Positions 30,825-42,159 are shown, counted from the stretch's first letter. The stretch is DNA of 64,000 nucleotides from Thiomonas sp. FB-6 (GCF_000377645.1 NZ_KB898472.1:1-64000), one strand, 5' to 3'. The notes: a model not told the origin generated them from the sequence alone. Program-made: numbers and translations.

Positions 30825-32102
30825 ATGAATCCCAAGCTCAGCGCCGTCAAGGGCATGAACGACATCCTGCCGCCGGAATCGGCGCGCTGGGAATGGTTCG
30901 AATCCCAGGTGCGCGAACTCATGCGCGCCTACGGCTACCGCAACGTCCGCACTCCCATCGTCGAGCCCACCGCGCTGTTCGTGCGCGGCATCGGCGAGGT
31001 CACCGACATCGTCGAGAAGGAGATGTACAGCTTCACCGACTCGCTCAACGGCGAGGCGCTGACCCTGCGCCCGGAGAACACCGCCTCCCTCGTGCGGGCG
31101 ACGATCGAGCACAACCTGCTGTACGACGGCGGCAAGCGCCTGTGGTACACGGGCCCGATGTTCCGCCACGAGCGCCCGCAGCGCGGGCGCTACCGCCAGT
31201 TTCACCAGGTGGGCGCGGAGGCGCTGGGTTTCGCTGGTCCCGACGTGGATGCCGAGCTGATCCTCATGGTGCGGCGCCTGTGGACCATGCTCGGCCTGCA
31301 CGGGCTGCGCCTGGAGATCAACTGCCTGGGCCAGGCGCCCGAACGCGCCAGCCACCGCGCCAAGCTCATCGCCTATTTCGAGGCCCACGCGGCGCAACTC
31401 GACGAGGACGCGCGCCGGCGCCTGCACAGCAATCCGCTGCGCATCCTGGATACCAAGAACCCGGCGATGCAGGAACTGGTGCAGGACGCGCCGCGCCTGC
31501 TGGACGAACTCGGCGAGGAGTCGCGCGCGCATTTCGAGGGCCTGCAGGCGCTGCTGCGCGCGGCGGGACAGGATTTCGTGGTCAATCCGCGCCTGGTGCG
31601 CGGGCTGGATTACTACAACCTGAGCGTGTTCGAGTGGGTCAGCGACCAGCTGGGCGCGCAGGGCACGGTGTGCGCCGGCGGGCGCTACGACGGCCTGATC
31701 GAGCAGATCGGCGGCAAGCCGGCTCCGGCCTGCGGCTGGGCGCTGGGCATCGAGCGCGTGCTCGACCTGCTGGCGCAGGCCGAGCGCCAGCCCGAGGCCC
31801 CGGCGCCCGACGCCTACGTGGTGCTGGCCTACACGCCGGCCCTGCCGCGCGCGCTGCAGGTGGCCGAGGAACTGCGCGCGGCCGGCCTGGCGGTGCTGAT
31901 GCATGCCGGAGGCGGCAGCCTGAAGTCGCAGATGAAAAAGGCCGACGCCAGCGGGGCGCGCCACGCCCTGATCTTCGGCGAGGCCGAGTGGCTGGCCGGC
32001 GAGGTGAGCGTGAAGTCCCTGCGCGCCGGCGGTGAACAGCAGCAGCGCAGCGTGGCCTTGCAGCCTGCGTCGCTGCTGATCGATGGCCTGACCGGGGCCT
32101 GA
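30825..32102 (+). CDS. hisS: Histidyl-tRNA synthetase
   Basis: A 425-residue class II aminoacyl-tRNA synthetase. The conserved start [13 protein letters not shown], motif 2 ([20 protein letters not shown]), the histidine A motif GLDYYN, and motif 3 ([10 protein letters not shown]) are all visible, followed by the C-terminal anticodon-binding domain. Start ATG 30825 matches the family N-terminus. A short repeat and GC-rich inverted repeats lie in the 95-base gap after ispG. Confidence 0.97.
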   Translation: MNPKLSAVKGMNDILPPESARWEWFESQVRELMRAYGYRNVRTPIVEPTALFVRGIGEVTDIVEKEMYSFTDSLNGEALTLRPENTASLVRATIEHNLLYDGGKRLWYTGPMFRHERPQRGRYRQFHQVGAEALGFAGPDVDAELILMVRRLWTMLGLHGLRLEINCLGQAPERASHRAKLIAYFEAHAAQLDEDARRRLHSNPLRILDTKNPAMQELVQDAPRLLDELGEESRAHFEGLQALLRAAGQDFVVNPRLVRGLDYYNLSVFEWVSDQLGAQGTVCAGGRYDGLIEQIGGKPAPACGWALGIERVLDLLAQAERQPEAPAPDAYVVLAYTPALPRALQVAEELRAAGLAVLMHAGGGSLKSQMKKADASGARHALIFGEAEWLAGEVSVKSLRAGGEQQQRSVALQPASLLIDGLTGA

Positions 32103-32151
32103 GCCGCGAAGCGGCAACTAGAATGCCCGATCGCCAACCCGTGCCGAGCCC

Positions 32152-32787
32152 ATGAGCTACAACCTCGAAGAACAGGATCAGATCGACCAGCTGCGTGCCT
32201 TCTGGCAGCAGTGGGGTACCGCCATCTCGGCCCTGCTGCTGGTCGCGGCGCTGGCCTGGGCCGGCTGGAGCGGCTGGCACTGGTGGACCCACCGGCGCGC
32301 GGCGCAGGCCTCGAGCCTGTACTCCCAGCTCAGCCAGCGCATCGCCGCCAGCGACCTGAACGATGCCGCGCCGATCTTCGGCAAGCTGCGCCAGGACTAT
32401 GGCTCCACCGTGTACGCGCAGATGGGCGCGCTGACGCTGGCTCGTGCCTACGACAACGCCGGCCAGGCGGCGCAGGCGCTACCGGTGCTGGGCTGGGCGG
32501 CGGCGCACGGCCCGGTAGCGGCGCAGCGCGCCGCGGCCATGCTGAACCTGGCTGCGCTGCAGATCGACGCGCACCAGTACGAGGCCGCGCTGGCCACGCT
32601 GAAGACCCCTCCGGCGCCGGCCTTCGAGGCGCTGTTCCTGACCCGGCGCGGCGACGTCTACGCCGCGCAGGGCCAGCGCGAGCAGGCGCGCAAGGCCTAC
32701 GAGCAGGCACTGTCCCGGCTGGCGCCCGACGCGGCGCTGCGCCAGCTGCTGCAAATCAAGATCGAGAGTGTCGGGGGAGCCGAATGA
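32152..32787 (+). CDS. YfgM-like tetratricopeptide membrane protein
   Basis: A 211-residue protein with a single N-terminal transmembrane helix (about residues 24-44) and a periplasmic TPR domain. Position between hisS and bamB and the start YNLEEQDQIDQLRAFW identify it as YfgM, the SecYEG-associated chaperone-like subunit that passes clients to periplasmic chaperones. It overlaps bamB by four bases (ATGA). Confidence 0.88.
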   Translation: MSYNLEEQDQIDQLRAFWQQWGTAISALLLVAALAWAGWSGWHWWTHRRAAQASSLYSQLSQRIAASDLNDAAPIFGKLRQDYGSTVYAQMGALTLARAYDNAGQAAQALPVLGWAAAHGPVAAQRAAAMLNLAALQIDAHQYEAALATLKTPPAPAFEALFLTRRGDVYAAQGQREQARKAYEQALSRLAPDAALRQLLQIKIESVGGAE

Positions 32788-33938
32788 AGCGCGGACTGTG
32801 GATGGCGCGTCTTGCGCGCGTGGTGGGTGCCGGCGTGGCGCTGGGCCTGCTCGGCCTGTTGGGGGCCTGTTCGTCGGCGCCCAAGCAGCCGGACCCGACC
32901 CCGCTGGGGCCGGTGCCCCCGATCCTGCGGGTGGACACCGTCTGGCATGACAGCGTCGGCCCGGTACCGTCGACCTTCCACGCCGCGGTGGCGGGCGCCC
33001 GCGTGGTGGTGGCCTCGTCCAACGGCGACGTGCTCTGCCTGAGCACCTCCGACGGGCGCGAACTGTGGCACAGCCACGTCGACGGCGGCATCAGCGCCGG
33101 CGTGGGCAGCGACGGCAACTTCAGCGCCGTGGTGAACGCCGTCAACCAGGTCGTCTCGCTGGGCCCGCAGGGCCAGGTGCTCTGGCGCTACCAGTTGCCC
33201 AGCAGCGTGATCACGCCGCCGGCCGTGTTCGGCGGCATCATCGTCGTGCAGGGCGCCGACCAGCATCTGTGGGCCTTCGACGCGGCCACCGGCGCCAAGC
33301 GCTGGGACGACGAGTTCAGCGCCCCCGCGCTGTTGCTGCAGCGGGGCTCGGGCATGGCGCTGGCCGACGGTGACGTGGTGCTGGGCGACGCGCGCGGCCG
33401 GCTGCACGCCGTGCGCCTGGCCGACGGCACCGCGCTGTGGGACGTGCAGATCGGGCGCCCGCGCGGCGTCACCGAGGTGGAGCGCCTGGTCAGCATCACC
33501 GGGACCCCCGCGCTGGCGCAGGGCGTGGCCTGCTCGCGGGCCTACCAGTCCGACCTGGGCTGCGTGGACATGACCAGCGGGCGCCTGCTGTGGTCGGCGC
33601 GCGCGGACGGCTACAGCTCGGTGAGCCAGAACGGCCAGGAACTCGCGGCCGCGCAGGCCGACGGGGTGGTGCAGGCCTACGCGGTGGCCGACGGCAAGCA
33701 GCTGTGGCACAACGACCAGCTCAAGTACCGCAAGCTCGGCGCCCCGCTGCTGGCGGGCCACACCGTCGCGGTGGGCGACCTGCAGGGCTACGTGTCCTTC
33801 CTCGACGCCAAGGACGGCCAGATCATCGGCCGTGCGTCGACCGACGGATCTCCCATCGACTCGCCGATGAGCCTGGCCGGCAACACGCTGGTCGTGGTGA
33901 CCAGCAAGGGCGGCATCTACGGGTTCCTGCCGCGCTGA
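32784..33938 (+). CDS. bamB: Outer-membrane assembly lipoprotein BamB
   Basis: A 384-residue lipoprotein with signal peptide and lipobox LGAC around residue 29, then PQQ-type beta-propeller blades (for example DGRELWHSHVDGG, TGAKRWDDEF, DGQIIGR). BamB is part of the BAM complex that folds outer-membrane beta-barrels. GGGGGAG lies just before the ATG, which overlaps the yfgM stop. The gene precedes der, a common order. Confidence 0.95.
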   Translation: MKRGLWMARLARVVGAGVALGLLGLLGACSSAPKQPDPTPLGPVPPILRVDTVWHDSVGPVPSTFHAAVAGARVVVASSNGDVLCLSTSDGRELWHSHVDGGISAGVGSDGNFSAVVNAVNQVVSLGPQGQVLWRYQLPSSVITPPAVFGGIIVVQGADQHLWAFDAATGAKRWDDEFSAPALLLQRGSGMALADGDVVLGDARGRLHAVRLADGTALWDVQIGRPRGVTEVERLVSITGTPALAQGVACSRAYQSDLGCVDMTSGRLLWSARADGYSSVSQNGQELAAAQADGVVQAYAVADGKQLWHNDQLKYRKLGAPLLAGHTVAVGDLQGYVSFLDAKDGQIIGRASTDGSPIDSPMSLAGNTLVVVTSKGGIYGFLPR

Positions 33939-33973
33939 GGCGCGGTCCGAACCCGATCGCCGGATAGGAAACG

Positions 33974-35431
33974 ATGGTTCCCGTGCTCGCCCTGGTCGGC
34001 CGCCCCAACGTGGGCAAGTCGACCCTGTTCAACCGTATCACCCGTTCGCGCGACGCCATCGTCGCCGACATTCCGGGCCTGACCCGCGACCGCCACTACG
34101 GCCGCGCGAAATGGCGCGACCAGACGCTGCTGGTGGTCGACACCGGCGGTTTCGAGCCGGTGGTCGACACCGGCATCGTCGCCGAAATGGCGCGCCAGAC
34201 CCGCCAGGCCATCGCCGAGGCCGACGTGGTGGTGTTCCTGGTGGACGCCCGCACGGGGCTGGCGCCGCAGGACCAGCACATCGCCGTGTACCTGCGCAAG
34301 ACCGGCAAGCCGGTGCTGCTGACCGTCAACAAGTCGGAAGGCTTGAGCCCCGCGGCCATGGCCGAGTTCCATGAACTCGGGCTGGGCCAGCCGCTGCCGG
34401 TCAGCGCCGCGCACGGCCAGGGCGTGGCCCCGCTGCTGGATGCGGCCTGCGCGCTGTGCCTGCGCGAAGCCGAGCCCGAGCAAGCCGAGCTCCAGGGACC
34501 CGAGGAGTCCGGGGCCGCGGAACAGGCCGCGGCCGAATCCGGCGCCGCGGCGCCCGAGGACGGCGGCGAGGCCGCCGCGGGCCAGGCACTCCCGGCACGC
34601 GCTGCGCCGCTGCTGGCGCCGCGCACCATCAAGCTGGCCATCATCGGGCGCCCCAACGTGGGCAAGTCCACGCTGATCAACGCGCTGGTCGGCGAGGAGC
34701 GGGTCATCGCCTTCGACCAGCCCGGCACCACGCGGGATGCCATCGAGGTGCCTTTCGAGCGCGACGGCGTCTCCTACACCCTGATCGACACCGCGGGGCT
34801 GCGCCGGCGCGGCAAGGTGTTCGAGACCATCGAGAAGTTCTCCGTGGTCAAGACCCTGCAGGCCATCGAATCCTGCAACGTGGTGGTGCTGCTGCTCGAC
34901 GCCAGCGAGCCGGTGTCGGACCAGGACGCCCACATCGCCGGTTTCGCGGTGGAGGCGGGCAGGGCGCTGGTGGTGGCGGCCAACAAGTGGGACATGACAG
35001 ACGCCTACCAGCGCCAGCGCTTCGCGGCCAGCGTGGTCGAGCGCCTGCCTTTCCTGGGCTTCGCGCACCGACACGAGATCTCGGCGATTTCGCGCAAGGG
35101 CCTGCGCCCGCTGCTGCGCTCGGTGGTGGAGGCGCACCGCGCGGCCTTCGCCAAGCTGTCCACGCCGCGCCTGACCCGCGAGTTGCAGGAGGCGGTGGCC
35201 TTCCAGCAGCCGCCGCGCGCCGGCACCGTGCGCCCGAAGCTGCGCTACGCCCACCAGGGCGGCCAGAATCCGCCGGTGATCGTGATCCACGGCAATTCCC
35301 TGGACAAGGTGCCGAACAGCTACACGCGCTACCTGGAGTCGCGCTTCGCGCGCGTCTTCAAGCTCGGCGGCACGCCGCTGCGCATCGAGTACCGCACTTC
35401 GCGCAACCCCTTCCAGAACTCCCGGGACTGA
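33974..35431 (+). CDS. der: Ribosome-associated GTPase Der (EngA)
   Basis: A 485-residue GTPase with two consecutive G domains (GRPNVGKS near residues 9 and 226) and a C-terminal KH-like domain. It acts in 50S subunit maturation. Between the domains is an unusually long acidic, alanine-rich linker (about residues 167-216), in contrast to the short linker of E. coli Der. The GTPase motifs (switch regions, NKxD) are intact in both domains. Confidence 0.97.
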   Translation: MVPVLALVGRPNVGKSTLFNRITRSRDAIVADIPGLTRDRHYGRAKWRDQTLLVVDTGGFEPVVDTGIVAEMARQTRQAIAEADVVVFLVDARTGLAPQDQHIAVYLRKTGKPVLLTVNKSEGLSPAAMAEFHELGLGQPLPVSAAHGQGVAPLLDAACALCLREAEPEQAELQGPEESGAAEQAAAESGAAAPEDGGEAAAGQALPARAAPLLAPRTIKLAIIGRPNVGKSTLINALVGEERVIAFDQPGTTRDAIEVPFERDGVSYTLIDTAGLRRRGKVFETIEKFSVVKTLQAIESCNVVVLLLDASEPVSDQDAHIAGFAVEAGRALVVAANKWDMTDAYQRQRFAASVVERLPFLGFAHRHEISAISRKGLRPLLRSVVEAHRAAFAKLSTPRLTRELQEAVAFQQPPRAGTVRPKLRYAHQGGQNPPVIVIHGNSLDKVPNSYTRYLESRFARVFKLGGTPLRIEYRTSRNPFQNSRD

Positions 35432-35433
35432 GG

Positions 35434-35500
35434 CCTTCCGGGCGGATTCCGGCGCATGACCTCAGGGGCAGGCGGGACGTGTCGGGCAGCGCCCGGAAGG
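35434..35500 (+). promoter_or_regulatory. Long-range inverted repeat between der and hfq
   Basis: An 11-base perfect inverted repeat, 35434-35444 (CCTTCCGGGCG) and 35490-35500 (CGCCCGGAAGG), with a 45-base loop, starting directly after the der stop. It lies upstream of a likely hfq promoter region, and might terminate der or fold the hfq leader. No T-run follows. Confidence 0.45.
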
Positions 35501-35567
35501 GGCAGGCCTTTGTGCTATGTTCGTCGGGGTGGAAGTATTTTCCATAAAAACACAACCGGAGTTTTCC

Positions 35568-35816
35568 ATGAGCAATAAAGGGCAGTTGTTACAAGACCCC
35601 TTCCTGAACCTGCTGCGCAAGGAGCATGTCCAGGTTTCGATCTACCTGGTCAACGGCATCAAGCTTCAAGGTCACATCGAGTCCTTCGATCAATACGTGG
35701 TCCTGCTGCGCAACACCGTCACGCAGATGGTGTACAAGCACGCCATTTCCACCGTCGTTCCGTCCCGTCCCGTGAGCTTCCAAGTCGGTGCAAGCGAGTC
35801 CGAAGCTGCAGCCTGA
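35568..35816 (+). CDS. hfq: RNA chaperone Hfq
   Basis: An 82-residue Sm-like RNA chaperone. The family core [43 protein letters not shown] and the Sm2 motif [10 protein letters not shown] are complete. Hfq pairs small regulatory RNAs with mRNAs. ATG 35568 gives the standard N-terminus. Its upstream region is AT-rich relative to neighbours (CCATAAAAACACAACCGGAG). A long hairpin follows its stop, before hflX. Confidence 0.98.
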   Translation: MSNKGQLLQDPFLNLLRKEHVQVSIYLVNGIKLQGHIESFDQYVVLLRNTVTQMVYKHAISTVVPSRPVSFQVGASESEAAA

Positions 35817-35832
35817 ACCAGCGTCCCCGGGG

Positions 35833-35879
35833 CCGGGCTGGGCCGGGCCCCCTTCCCGAGGGGGCCCGGCCCAGCCCGG
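35833..35879 (+). terminator. Very strong hfq-hflX hairpin
   Basis: A perfect 20-base stem (35833-35852 pairing with 35860-35879, all GC except one pair) and a seven-base loop. It begins 16 bases after the hfq stop and has no T-run. It may terminate part of hfq transcription or protect the hfq mRNA 3' end, while hflX is expressed at a lower level. Confidence 0.75.
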
Positions 35880-35913
35880 GTTGCCCGCGGCCTCCCCGGG
35901 CCTGCCAGCAGCG

Positions 35914-37068
35914 GTGCTGGTGGGTGCCGACGTGGGGCAGCCCCATCCCGATCCGCAGTTGCTGGAGTTGCACGAACTCGCCGTGTCGGCCGGATTGCGG
36001 CCGGCGGGCAGCAGCTTCAGCCGCAGGCGCCACATCGACCCCGCGCTGTACCTGGGATCGGGCAAGGTGGTGCAGATCAAGGATCAGGTGCTCGAGGCGC
36101 AGGCCGGCTGCGTGCTGTTCGACGCGGCGCTGTCGCCGGTGCAGCAGCGCAACCTGGAGCGCGAATTCGGCGTTCCGGTGTGGGACCGCACCGCGCTGAT
36201 CCTGGAGATCTTCGCCCGCCGCGCGCGCAGCGGCGAAGGCAAGCTGCAGGTGGAACTGGCGCGCCTGCGCCACGCCGCCACGCGCCTGGTGCGCGGCTGG
36301 ACCCACCTGGAGCGCCAGCAGGGCGGCATCGGCCTGCGCGGCGGCCCGGGCGAGAAGCAGATCGAACTCGACCGCCGCATGCTCGAGGACAAGATCAAGC
36401 AATTGCAGCTGCGCCTGCGCAAGCTGCAGCGCCAGCGCTCCACCCAGCGCCGTTCGCGGCGCCGCGGCTCGCAGTTGCAGGTATCCATCGTCGGCTACAC
36501 CAACGCCGGCAAGAGCACTCTGTTCAACGCGCTGACCCATGCCCGCGCCTATGCGGCCGACCAGTTGTTCGCCACCCTCGACACCACCACGCGCAGGCTG
36601 TGGCTGGGCGAAGGCCTGACGGCCGTGCTCTCCGACACCGTGGGATTCATCCGTGAACTTCCCCACAGCCTGGTGGAGGCCTTCAAGGCGACCCTGGACG
36701 AGGCCGCCGAGGCGGACCTGCTGCTGCACGTGGTGGACGCATCCAACCCGCAGGCCGAGCAGCAGATCGAGCAGGTGCAGCAGGTGCTGCGCGAGATCGG
36801 CGCCGAGCAGGTTCCCCAGATCCTGATCTACAACAAGATCGACATGCTCGACGGGCCGGTGCCGCCCACGCGCAGGCGGGCCGCGGGGCAGCTCCGTGCT
36901 AGCATCGACAGCTTCGATGTGAGCGCGCTGAGCGGGCTCGGGCTCGACGCGTTGCGCGAGCGCCTGGCCGAACTGGCGCGCAAGCAGCTGCTTCATGCCG
37001 AGGCCGCCGACGCATGTTCCGGGGCCGAGGCGCCGGCGCCGCAGGCCGACATCGTGCATCCCGTCTGA
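35914..37068 (+). CDS. hflX: Ribosome-rescue GTPase HflX
   Basis: About 384 residues. The N-terminal HflX-specific domain (SSFSRRRHIDPALYLGSGK, GVPVWDRTALILEIFARRA, EGKLQVELARLRH) precedes a G domain with GYTNAGKST near residue 195, DTVGFIRELPHSLVEAFKATL and NKID. HflX splits stalled ribosomes under heat or other stress. The frame is open from an ATG at 35788, but that region encodes the hfq end and the long hairpin; the family start is near VLVGADVG, so GTG 35914 is proposed (TTG 35881 possible). It belongs to the hfq-hflX-hflK-hflC unit. Confidence 0.88.
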   Translation: MLVGADVGQPHPDPQLLELHELAVSAGLRPAGSSFSRRRHIDPALYLGSGKVVQIKDQVLEAQAGCVLFDAALSPVQQRNLEREFGVPVWDRTALILEIFARRARSGEGKLQVELARLRHAATRLVRGWTHLERQQGGIGLRGGPGEKQIELDRRMLEDKIKQLQLRLRKLQRQRSTQRRSRRRGSQLQVSIVGYTNAGKSTLFNALTHARAYAADQLFATLDTTTRRLWLGEGLTAVLSDTVGFIRELPHSLVEAFKATLDEAAEADLLLHVVDASNPQAEQQIEQVQQVLREIGAEQVPQILIYNKIDMLDGPVPPTRRRAAGQLRASIDSFDVSALSGLGLDALRERLAELARKQLLHAEAADACSGAEAPAPQADIVHPV

Positions 37069-37085
37069 CCTCCCTTTCGTTCCCG

Positions 37086-38516
37086 ATGCGATTCGTTCCG
37101 ATCCGTACTCCGCAGCGCGGCCCGCTGCGTCCGCGCCCGCTGCACGCCGGCGAAGGCGACCCGGATTGGGGCCGCGGCGGCCGTGGCGGATCCGGTTCGG
37201 GCGACGGCCGCGGCGGCGTGCCCCCGGAAGGGGAGCGGCGCAACCCGCGCGGCCAGGGGTCCGGGGGCCCGCCCGACCTCGACGAACTCTGGCGCGATTT
37301 CAACCGCAAGCTCAACGGCCTGTTCGGCCGGCGCCGCGCCGGCGGCGGCGGCGGAGGGGGCCTGCGCCCGCCGCGCCGTCCCGGCGGCTTTCCGGCCTCT
37401 CCGCGCACCCTGGGCCGCGTGCTCGCCGCGCTGGTGGTGGTGTTCGCGCTGGGCTGGCTGGCCTCGGGCTTTTTCGTCGTGCAGCAGGGCCAGGTGGCGG
37501 TGATCAGCCGCCTGGGCAGGGTCTCGTCGGTGGACCAGGCCGGGCTCAACTGGCATGTTCCGGCGCCCTTCGGCAACGCCGTCGTGGTGGATGCCGATGC
37601 GCTGCATACCCAGCCGGTGGGCGATTCCTCGGTGGGCACGCTCAGCGGCGCGCCCCGTTCGTCCATGCTGACCTCCGACGGCGACATCGTCGACCTGCGC
37701 CTGAGCGTGCAATGGCGGGTGGGTAACGCGGTGGATTTCGTGTTCGGCGACCGCGACCCTGAAGCCGCGGTATCGCAGGCGGCGCGCGAAGCCATCCGCG
37801 GGGTGATCGGCGGCACCAGCCTGCGCCAGGTGATGCACGGCGACCGCTCCGCCATCGCCCGCGACGCGCAGGCGCGGGTGCAGAAACTGCTCGACCGCTG
37901 GCACAGCGGCGTGCGCGTGACCGACCTGAGCATCCAGCGCGTGTCCGTGCCGGAGCCGGTGCGGCCGGCCTATGACGATGCGGCCAAGGCCGAGCAGGAC
38001 GTGCAGCGCCTGCGTGCGCAGGCGCAGGCCTACGCCCAGGAGGTGCTGCCGCGTGCGCAGGGCACGGCGGCCGCGCTGGTGCAGCAGGCCGAAGGCTACA
38101 AGTCCAGCGTGGTGGCGCAGGCCCAGGGCGATGCATCGCGCTTCGACCTGGTCTATGACGAATACCGCCGGGCTCCCCAAGTGGTGCGGGAGTCCCTGTA
38201 CCTGCAGACCATGCAGCAGATCCTCACCAGCGTGACCAAGGTGCTGGTGAGTTCGCACGGCTCCAACAACCTGTTGTACCTGCCGCTGGACAAGCTGCTG
38301 CGCGAGGCGCCGGTGCCGGGAGCCTCGGCCCCGGCCGCCGCGGCCCTGGCGGACCAGCGTGGCGCGGCACCGCTGCCCGGCCTGCCGGCCTCGCTGCCGC
38401 AACTGCCGGCCTCGCCCGCGCAGGCAGCCTCCTCCGCGCAGCCGGCATCGCCCGCCTCGCAGGCCTCTCCCGCGCGCGGCGGCCGCGACTCGCTGCGCGA
38501 GCGCGAGTCGCGCTGA
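37086..38516 (+). CDS. hflK: FtsH protease activity modulator HflK
   Basis: A 476-residue membrane protein. A glycine/arginine-rich cytosolic N-terminal tail with the motif PPDLDELWRDFNRKL near residue 65 is followed by one transmembrane helix (about residues 110-135) and an SPFH/band-7 domain in the periplasm. The C-terminal about 70 residues are Ala/Ser/Pro-rich. HflK and HflC form a complex that restricts the FtsH protease. It starts 17 bases after hflX. Confidence 0.93.
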   Translation: MRFVPIRTPQRGPLRPRPLHAGEGDPDWGRGGRGGSGSGDGRGGVPPEGERRNPRGQGSGGPPDLDELWRDFNRKLNGLFGRRRAGGGGGGGLRPPRRPGGFPASPRTLGRVLAALVVVFALGWLASGFFVVQQGQVAVISRLGRVSSVDQAGLNWHVPAPFGNAVVVDADALHTQPVGDSSVGTLSGAPRSSMLTSDGDIVDLRLSVQWRVGNAVDFVFGDRDPEAAVSQAAREAIRGVIGGTSLRQVMHGDRSAIARDAQARVQKLLDRWHSGVRVTDLSIQRVSVPEPVRPAYDDAAKAEQDVQRLRAQAQAYAQEVLPRAQGTAAALVQQAEGYKSSVVAQAQGDASRFDLVYDEYRRAPQVVRESLYLQTMQQILTSVTKVLVSSHGSNNLLYLPLDKLLREAPVPGASAPAAAALADQRGAAPLPGLPASLPQLPASPAQAASSAQPASPASQASPARGGRDSLRERESR

Positions 38517-38550
38517 AGCTCCCGCGCCCCCTGAAATCAGGCTACCGCCG

Positions 38551-39450
38551 ATGAACCGTCTTGCCCTTGCCGTCCTCGCCGCCGTGCTCGTGCTCGCGGC
38601 CGCCAGTTCGAGCGTATTCGTCGTCAACCGCGGCCAGTTCGGCGCGGTCTACGCGATGGGACGCGTCGACCGCGTTCAAAGCCAGCCCGGCCTGTATTTC
38701 AAGTGGCCCGCGCCGATCGAGAACGTGGTGCTGCTGGACGGCCGCCTGCGCACGCTGCGCAGCGTGCAACCCGACGCCTTCGCCACGCGCGGCAAGGACG
38801 ACCTGGTGACCGGCTGGTTCGTCAAATGGCGTGTGCGGGACCCGCAGGCCTACCTGCGTGCCTTCGGCGCCGGCGAATCGGCGGCGGACGACCGCATCGG
38901 CGCCGCGCTGCGCTCGCAGCTGGGCTCCGACCTGGCCGCGCTGGACCTGAAGGGCGTGCTGGCGGCGCAGGACGGCGAACTCGAATCCAGGCTGAGCGCC
39001 CAGCTCGCCAAGACCCTGGGCGCAAGCGGCATCGAGGTGACCGACGCCGGGCTCACCGAACTGGACTACACGGCCGACGTGACCGACTCCGTCTACCGGC
39101 GCATGGCCGCGGCGCGCAAGCTGGAGGCCGACCAGACGCGCGCGCAAGGCCAGGCCGAGGCCGACAAGATCCGCGCCGAGGCCGACCGCCAGCGCGAGGT
39201 GCTGCTGGCGCAGGCCTACCGCAAGGCGCAGACCCTCAAGGGCGAAGGCGACGCGCAGGCCGCGCGCATCTACGCGGCCTCCTTCGGCAAGGATCCGGAG
39301 TTCGCCGCCTTCTACCGCAGCCTGGAGGCCTACCGGGCGAGCTTCAACAGCCGCAGCGACGTGCTTGTGCTCGACCCGTCGAGCGACTTCTTCCGCTACA
39401 TGCGCAGCCCTGGCGGGCGGCCGGCGGACAGCGGCGTGCGCAAGCGCTGA
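38551..39450 (+). CDS. hflC: FtsH protease activity modulator HflC
   Basis: A 299-residue protein with an N-terminal signal anchor (LAVLAAVLVLAAASSSVFVV) and SPFH/band-7 domain (RVQSQPGLYFKWP..NVVLLDGRLRTL; LEADQTRAQGQAEADKIRAEAD). Partner of HflK. It begins 34 bases after hflK and precedes hisZ; the DUF2065 gene often found between hflC and hisZ is absent. Confidence 0.95.
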   Translation: MNRLALAVLAAVLVLAAASSSVFVVNRGQFGAVYAMGRVDRVQSQPGLYFKWPAPIENVVLLDGRLRTLRSVQPDAFATRGKDDLVTGWFVKWRVRDPQAYLRAFGAGESAADDRIGAALRSQLGSDLAALDLKGVLAAQDGELESRLSAQLAKTLGASGIEVTDAGLTELDYTADVTDSVYRRMAAARKLEADQTRAQGQAEADKIRAEADRQREVLLAQAYRKAQTLKGEGDAQAARIYAASFGKDPEFAAFYRSLEAYRASFNSRSDVLVLDPSSDFFRYMRSPGGRPADSGVRKR

Positions 39451-39544
39451 AACGCCACGGGCTTGCGCCCGTGCCCCCCGCCGGCCCCAAGCCCTAGAAT
39501 GCGGGCTGGCCATTTTTCGAACATCCGGTCTTCCCTTGCCCTGC

Positions 39545-40717
39545 ATGACTGCCTGGCTGCTCCCCGAGCGCTTCTCCGATGTGCTGCCGCGCGAGGCCGC
39601 GGCCATCGAGCAGCTGCGTCGCACGCTGCTCGACCATGCCACCAGCCACGGCTACGAGCTGGTGATCCCTCCGCTGCTCGAATACGTCGAGTCCCTGCTC
39701 TCGGGCACCGGGCAGGACCTGGAGCAGCAGACCTTCAAGCTGGTCGACCAGGTCTCCGGCCACATGCTGGGCCTGCGCGCCGACATGACGCCGCAGGCCG
39801 CGCGCATCGACGCGCACCTGCTCAACCGCCAGGGGCTGGTGCGCCTGTGCTACTGCGACAGCATCGTGCACACCCATGCGCAGGGCGTGTACGCGACGCG
39901 CCAGCCGCTGCAGTTCGGCGTCGAGCTCTACGGCCACGCCGGGCTCGAGGCGGACCTGGAGGTGCAGCACCTGGCCCTGCACAGCCTGCGCCTGGCCGGC
40001 TACGACAAGCTGGCGCTGGGGCTGTCCGACGCGCGCCTGGTGCGCGGCGTGCTGGGCGGCCTGGTGGCCGGCCCGCTGCGCCTGTCGGCGATGCTCGAGG
40101 CGCTGTCGCGCAAGGACGTGCCGCGCCTGCGCGAGCTCACCGCCGCGCTGCCGCAGGCGCAGCGCGAGCCGATCCTGGCGCTGACCGAACTGTTCGGCGA
40201 CGCCGGCGTGCTGCAGGAGGCGCGCCGCGTACTGCCCGCCCGCGAGCCCGTGCTGCGGGCGCTGGACGACCTGGAACGCCTGGCCCGGCTGCACGAGCAG
40301 GCGGGTTGCGACGTGCAGGTGGACCTGGCCGACCTGCGCGGCTACCACTACCACAGCGGCGTGATCTTCGGCCTGTACGCGCCGGACCGCCCGGACGCGC
40401 TGGCGCGCGGCGGGCGCTACGACGAGGTCGGAGCCACCTTCGGGCGCTCACGCCCGGCCACCGGCTTTTCCATGGATCTGCGCGAGCTGGTGCGCGGCAT
40501 GCGCGCCCCGGCGCCGCGCGCCGCCGTGCGCGCGCAGTGGTCGGAGGAACCCGGCTACGTGCAGGCCGTGCGTGCCCTGCGCGAAGCCGGAGACGTGGTC
40601 ATCGAGCTGCCGGCGGGTGCCGAGTTCGAGGGCGAGAGTTTTCGCCTGGACCGCGAACTCGTTCGCGCCGAAGGCGGCTGGGCGGTGCGCGCATGCGCGC
40701 CGTCGGCAGCGGCCTGA
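39545..40717 (+). CDS. hisZ: ATP phosphoribosyltransferase regulatory subunit HisZ
   Basis: A 390-residue HisS-like protein that lacks tRNA-charging function and forms the regulatory subunit of short-form HisG, the first enzyme of histidine synthesis. Class II synthetase-like segments (LPERFSDVLPREAAAIEQLRR, FKLVDQVSGHMLGLRADMTPQ, GGRYDEVGATFGRSRPATGFSMDL) are visible, without the HisS anticodon-binding domain. Presence implies a short HisG elsewhere. Position between hflC and purA is as in other Burkholderiales. Confidence 0.95.
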   Translation: MTAWLLPERFSDVLPREAAAIEQLRRTLLDHATSHGYELVIPPLLEYVESLLSGTGQDLEQQTFKLVDQVSGHMLGLRADMTPQAARIDAHLLNRQGLVRLCYCDSIVHTHAQGVYATRQPLQFGVELYGHAGLEADLEVQHLALHSLRLAGYDKLALGLSDARLVRGVLGGLVAGPLRLSAMLEALSRKDVPRLRELTAALPQAQREPILALTELFGDAGVLQEARRVLPAREPVLRALDDLERLARLHEQAGCDVQVDLADLRGYHYHSGVIFGLYAPDRPDALARGGRYDEVGATFGRSRPATGFSMDLRELVRGMRAPAPRAAVRAQWSEEPGYVQAVRALREAGDVVIELPAGAEFEGESFRLDRELVRAEGGWAVRACAPSAAA

Positions 40718-42100
<1,383 letters not shown>

Positions 42101-42159
42101 ACCGCCAGCGATCCCCACCATTGTTCCGCGCCGTGCCCCGGCGCAAGAGGCAAGAGGCC

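Noticed and set aside
35788-35913. Start of hflX at the ATG overlapping hfq
   Set aside because: The encoded part corresponds to the hfq end and the hairpin, and the family N-terminus begins at about 35914.
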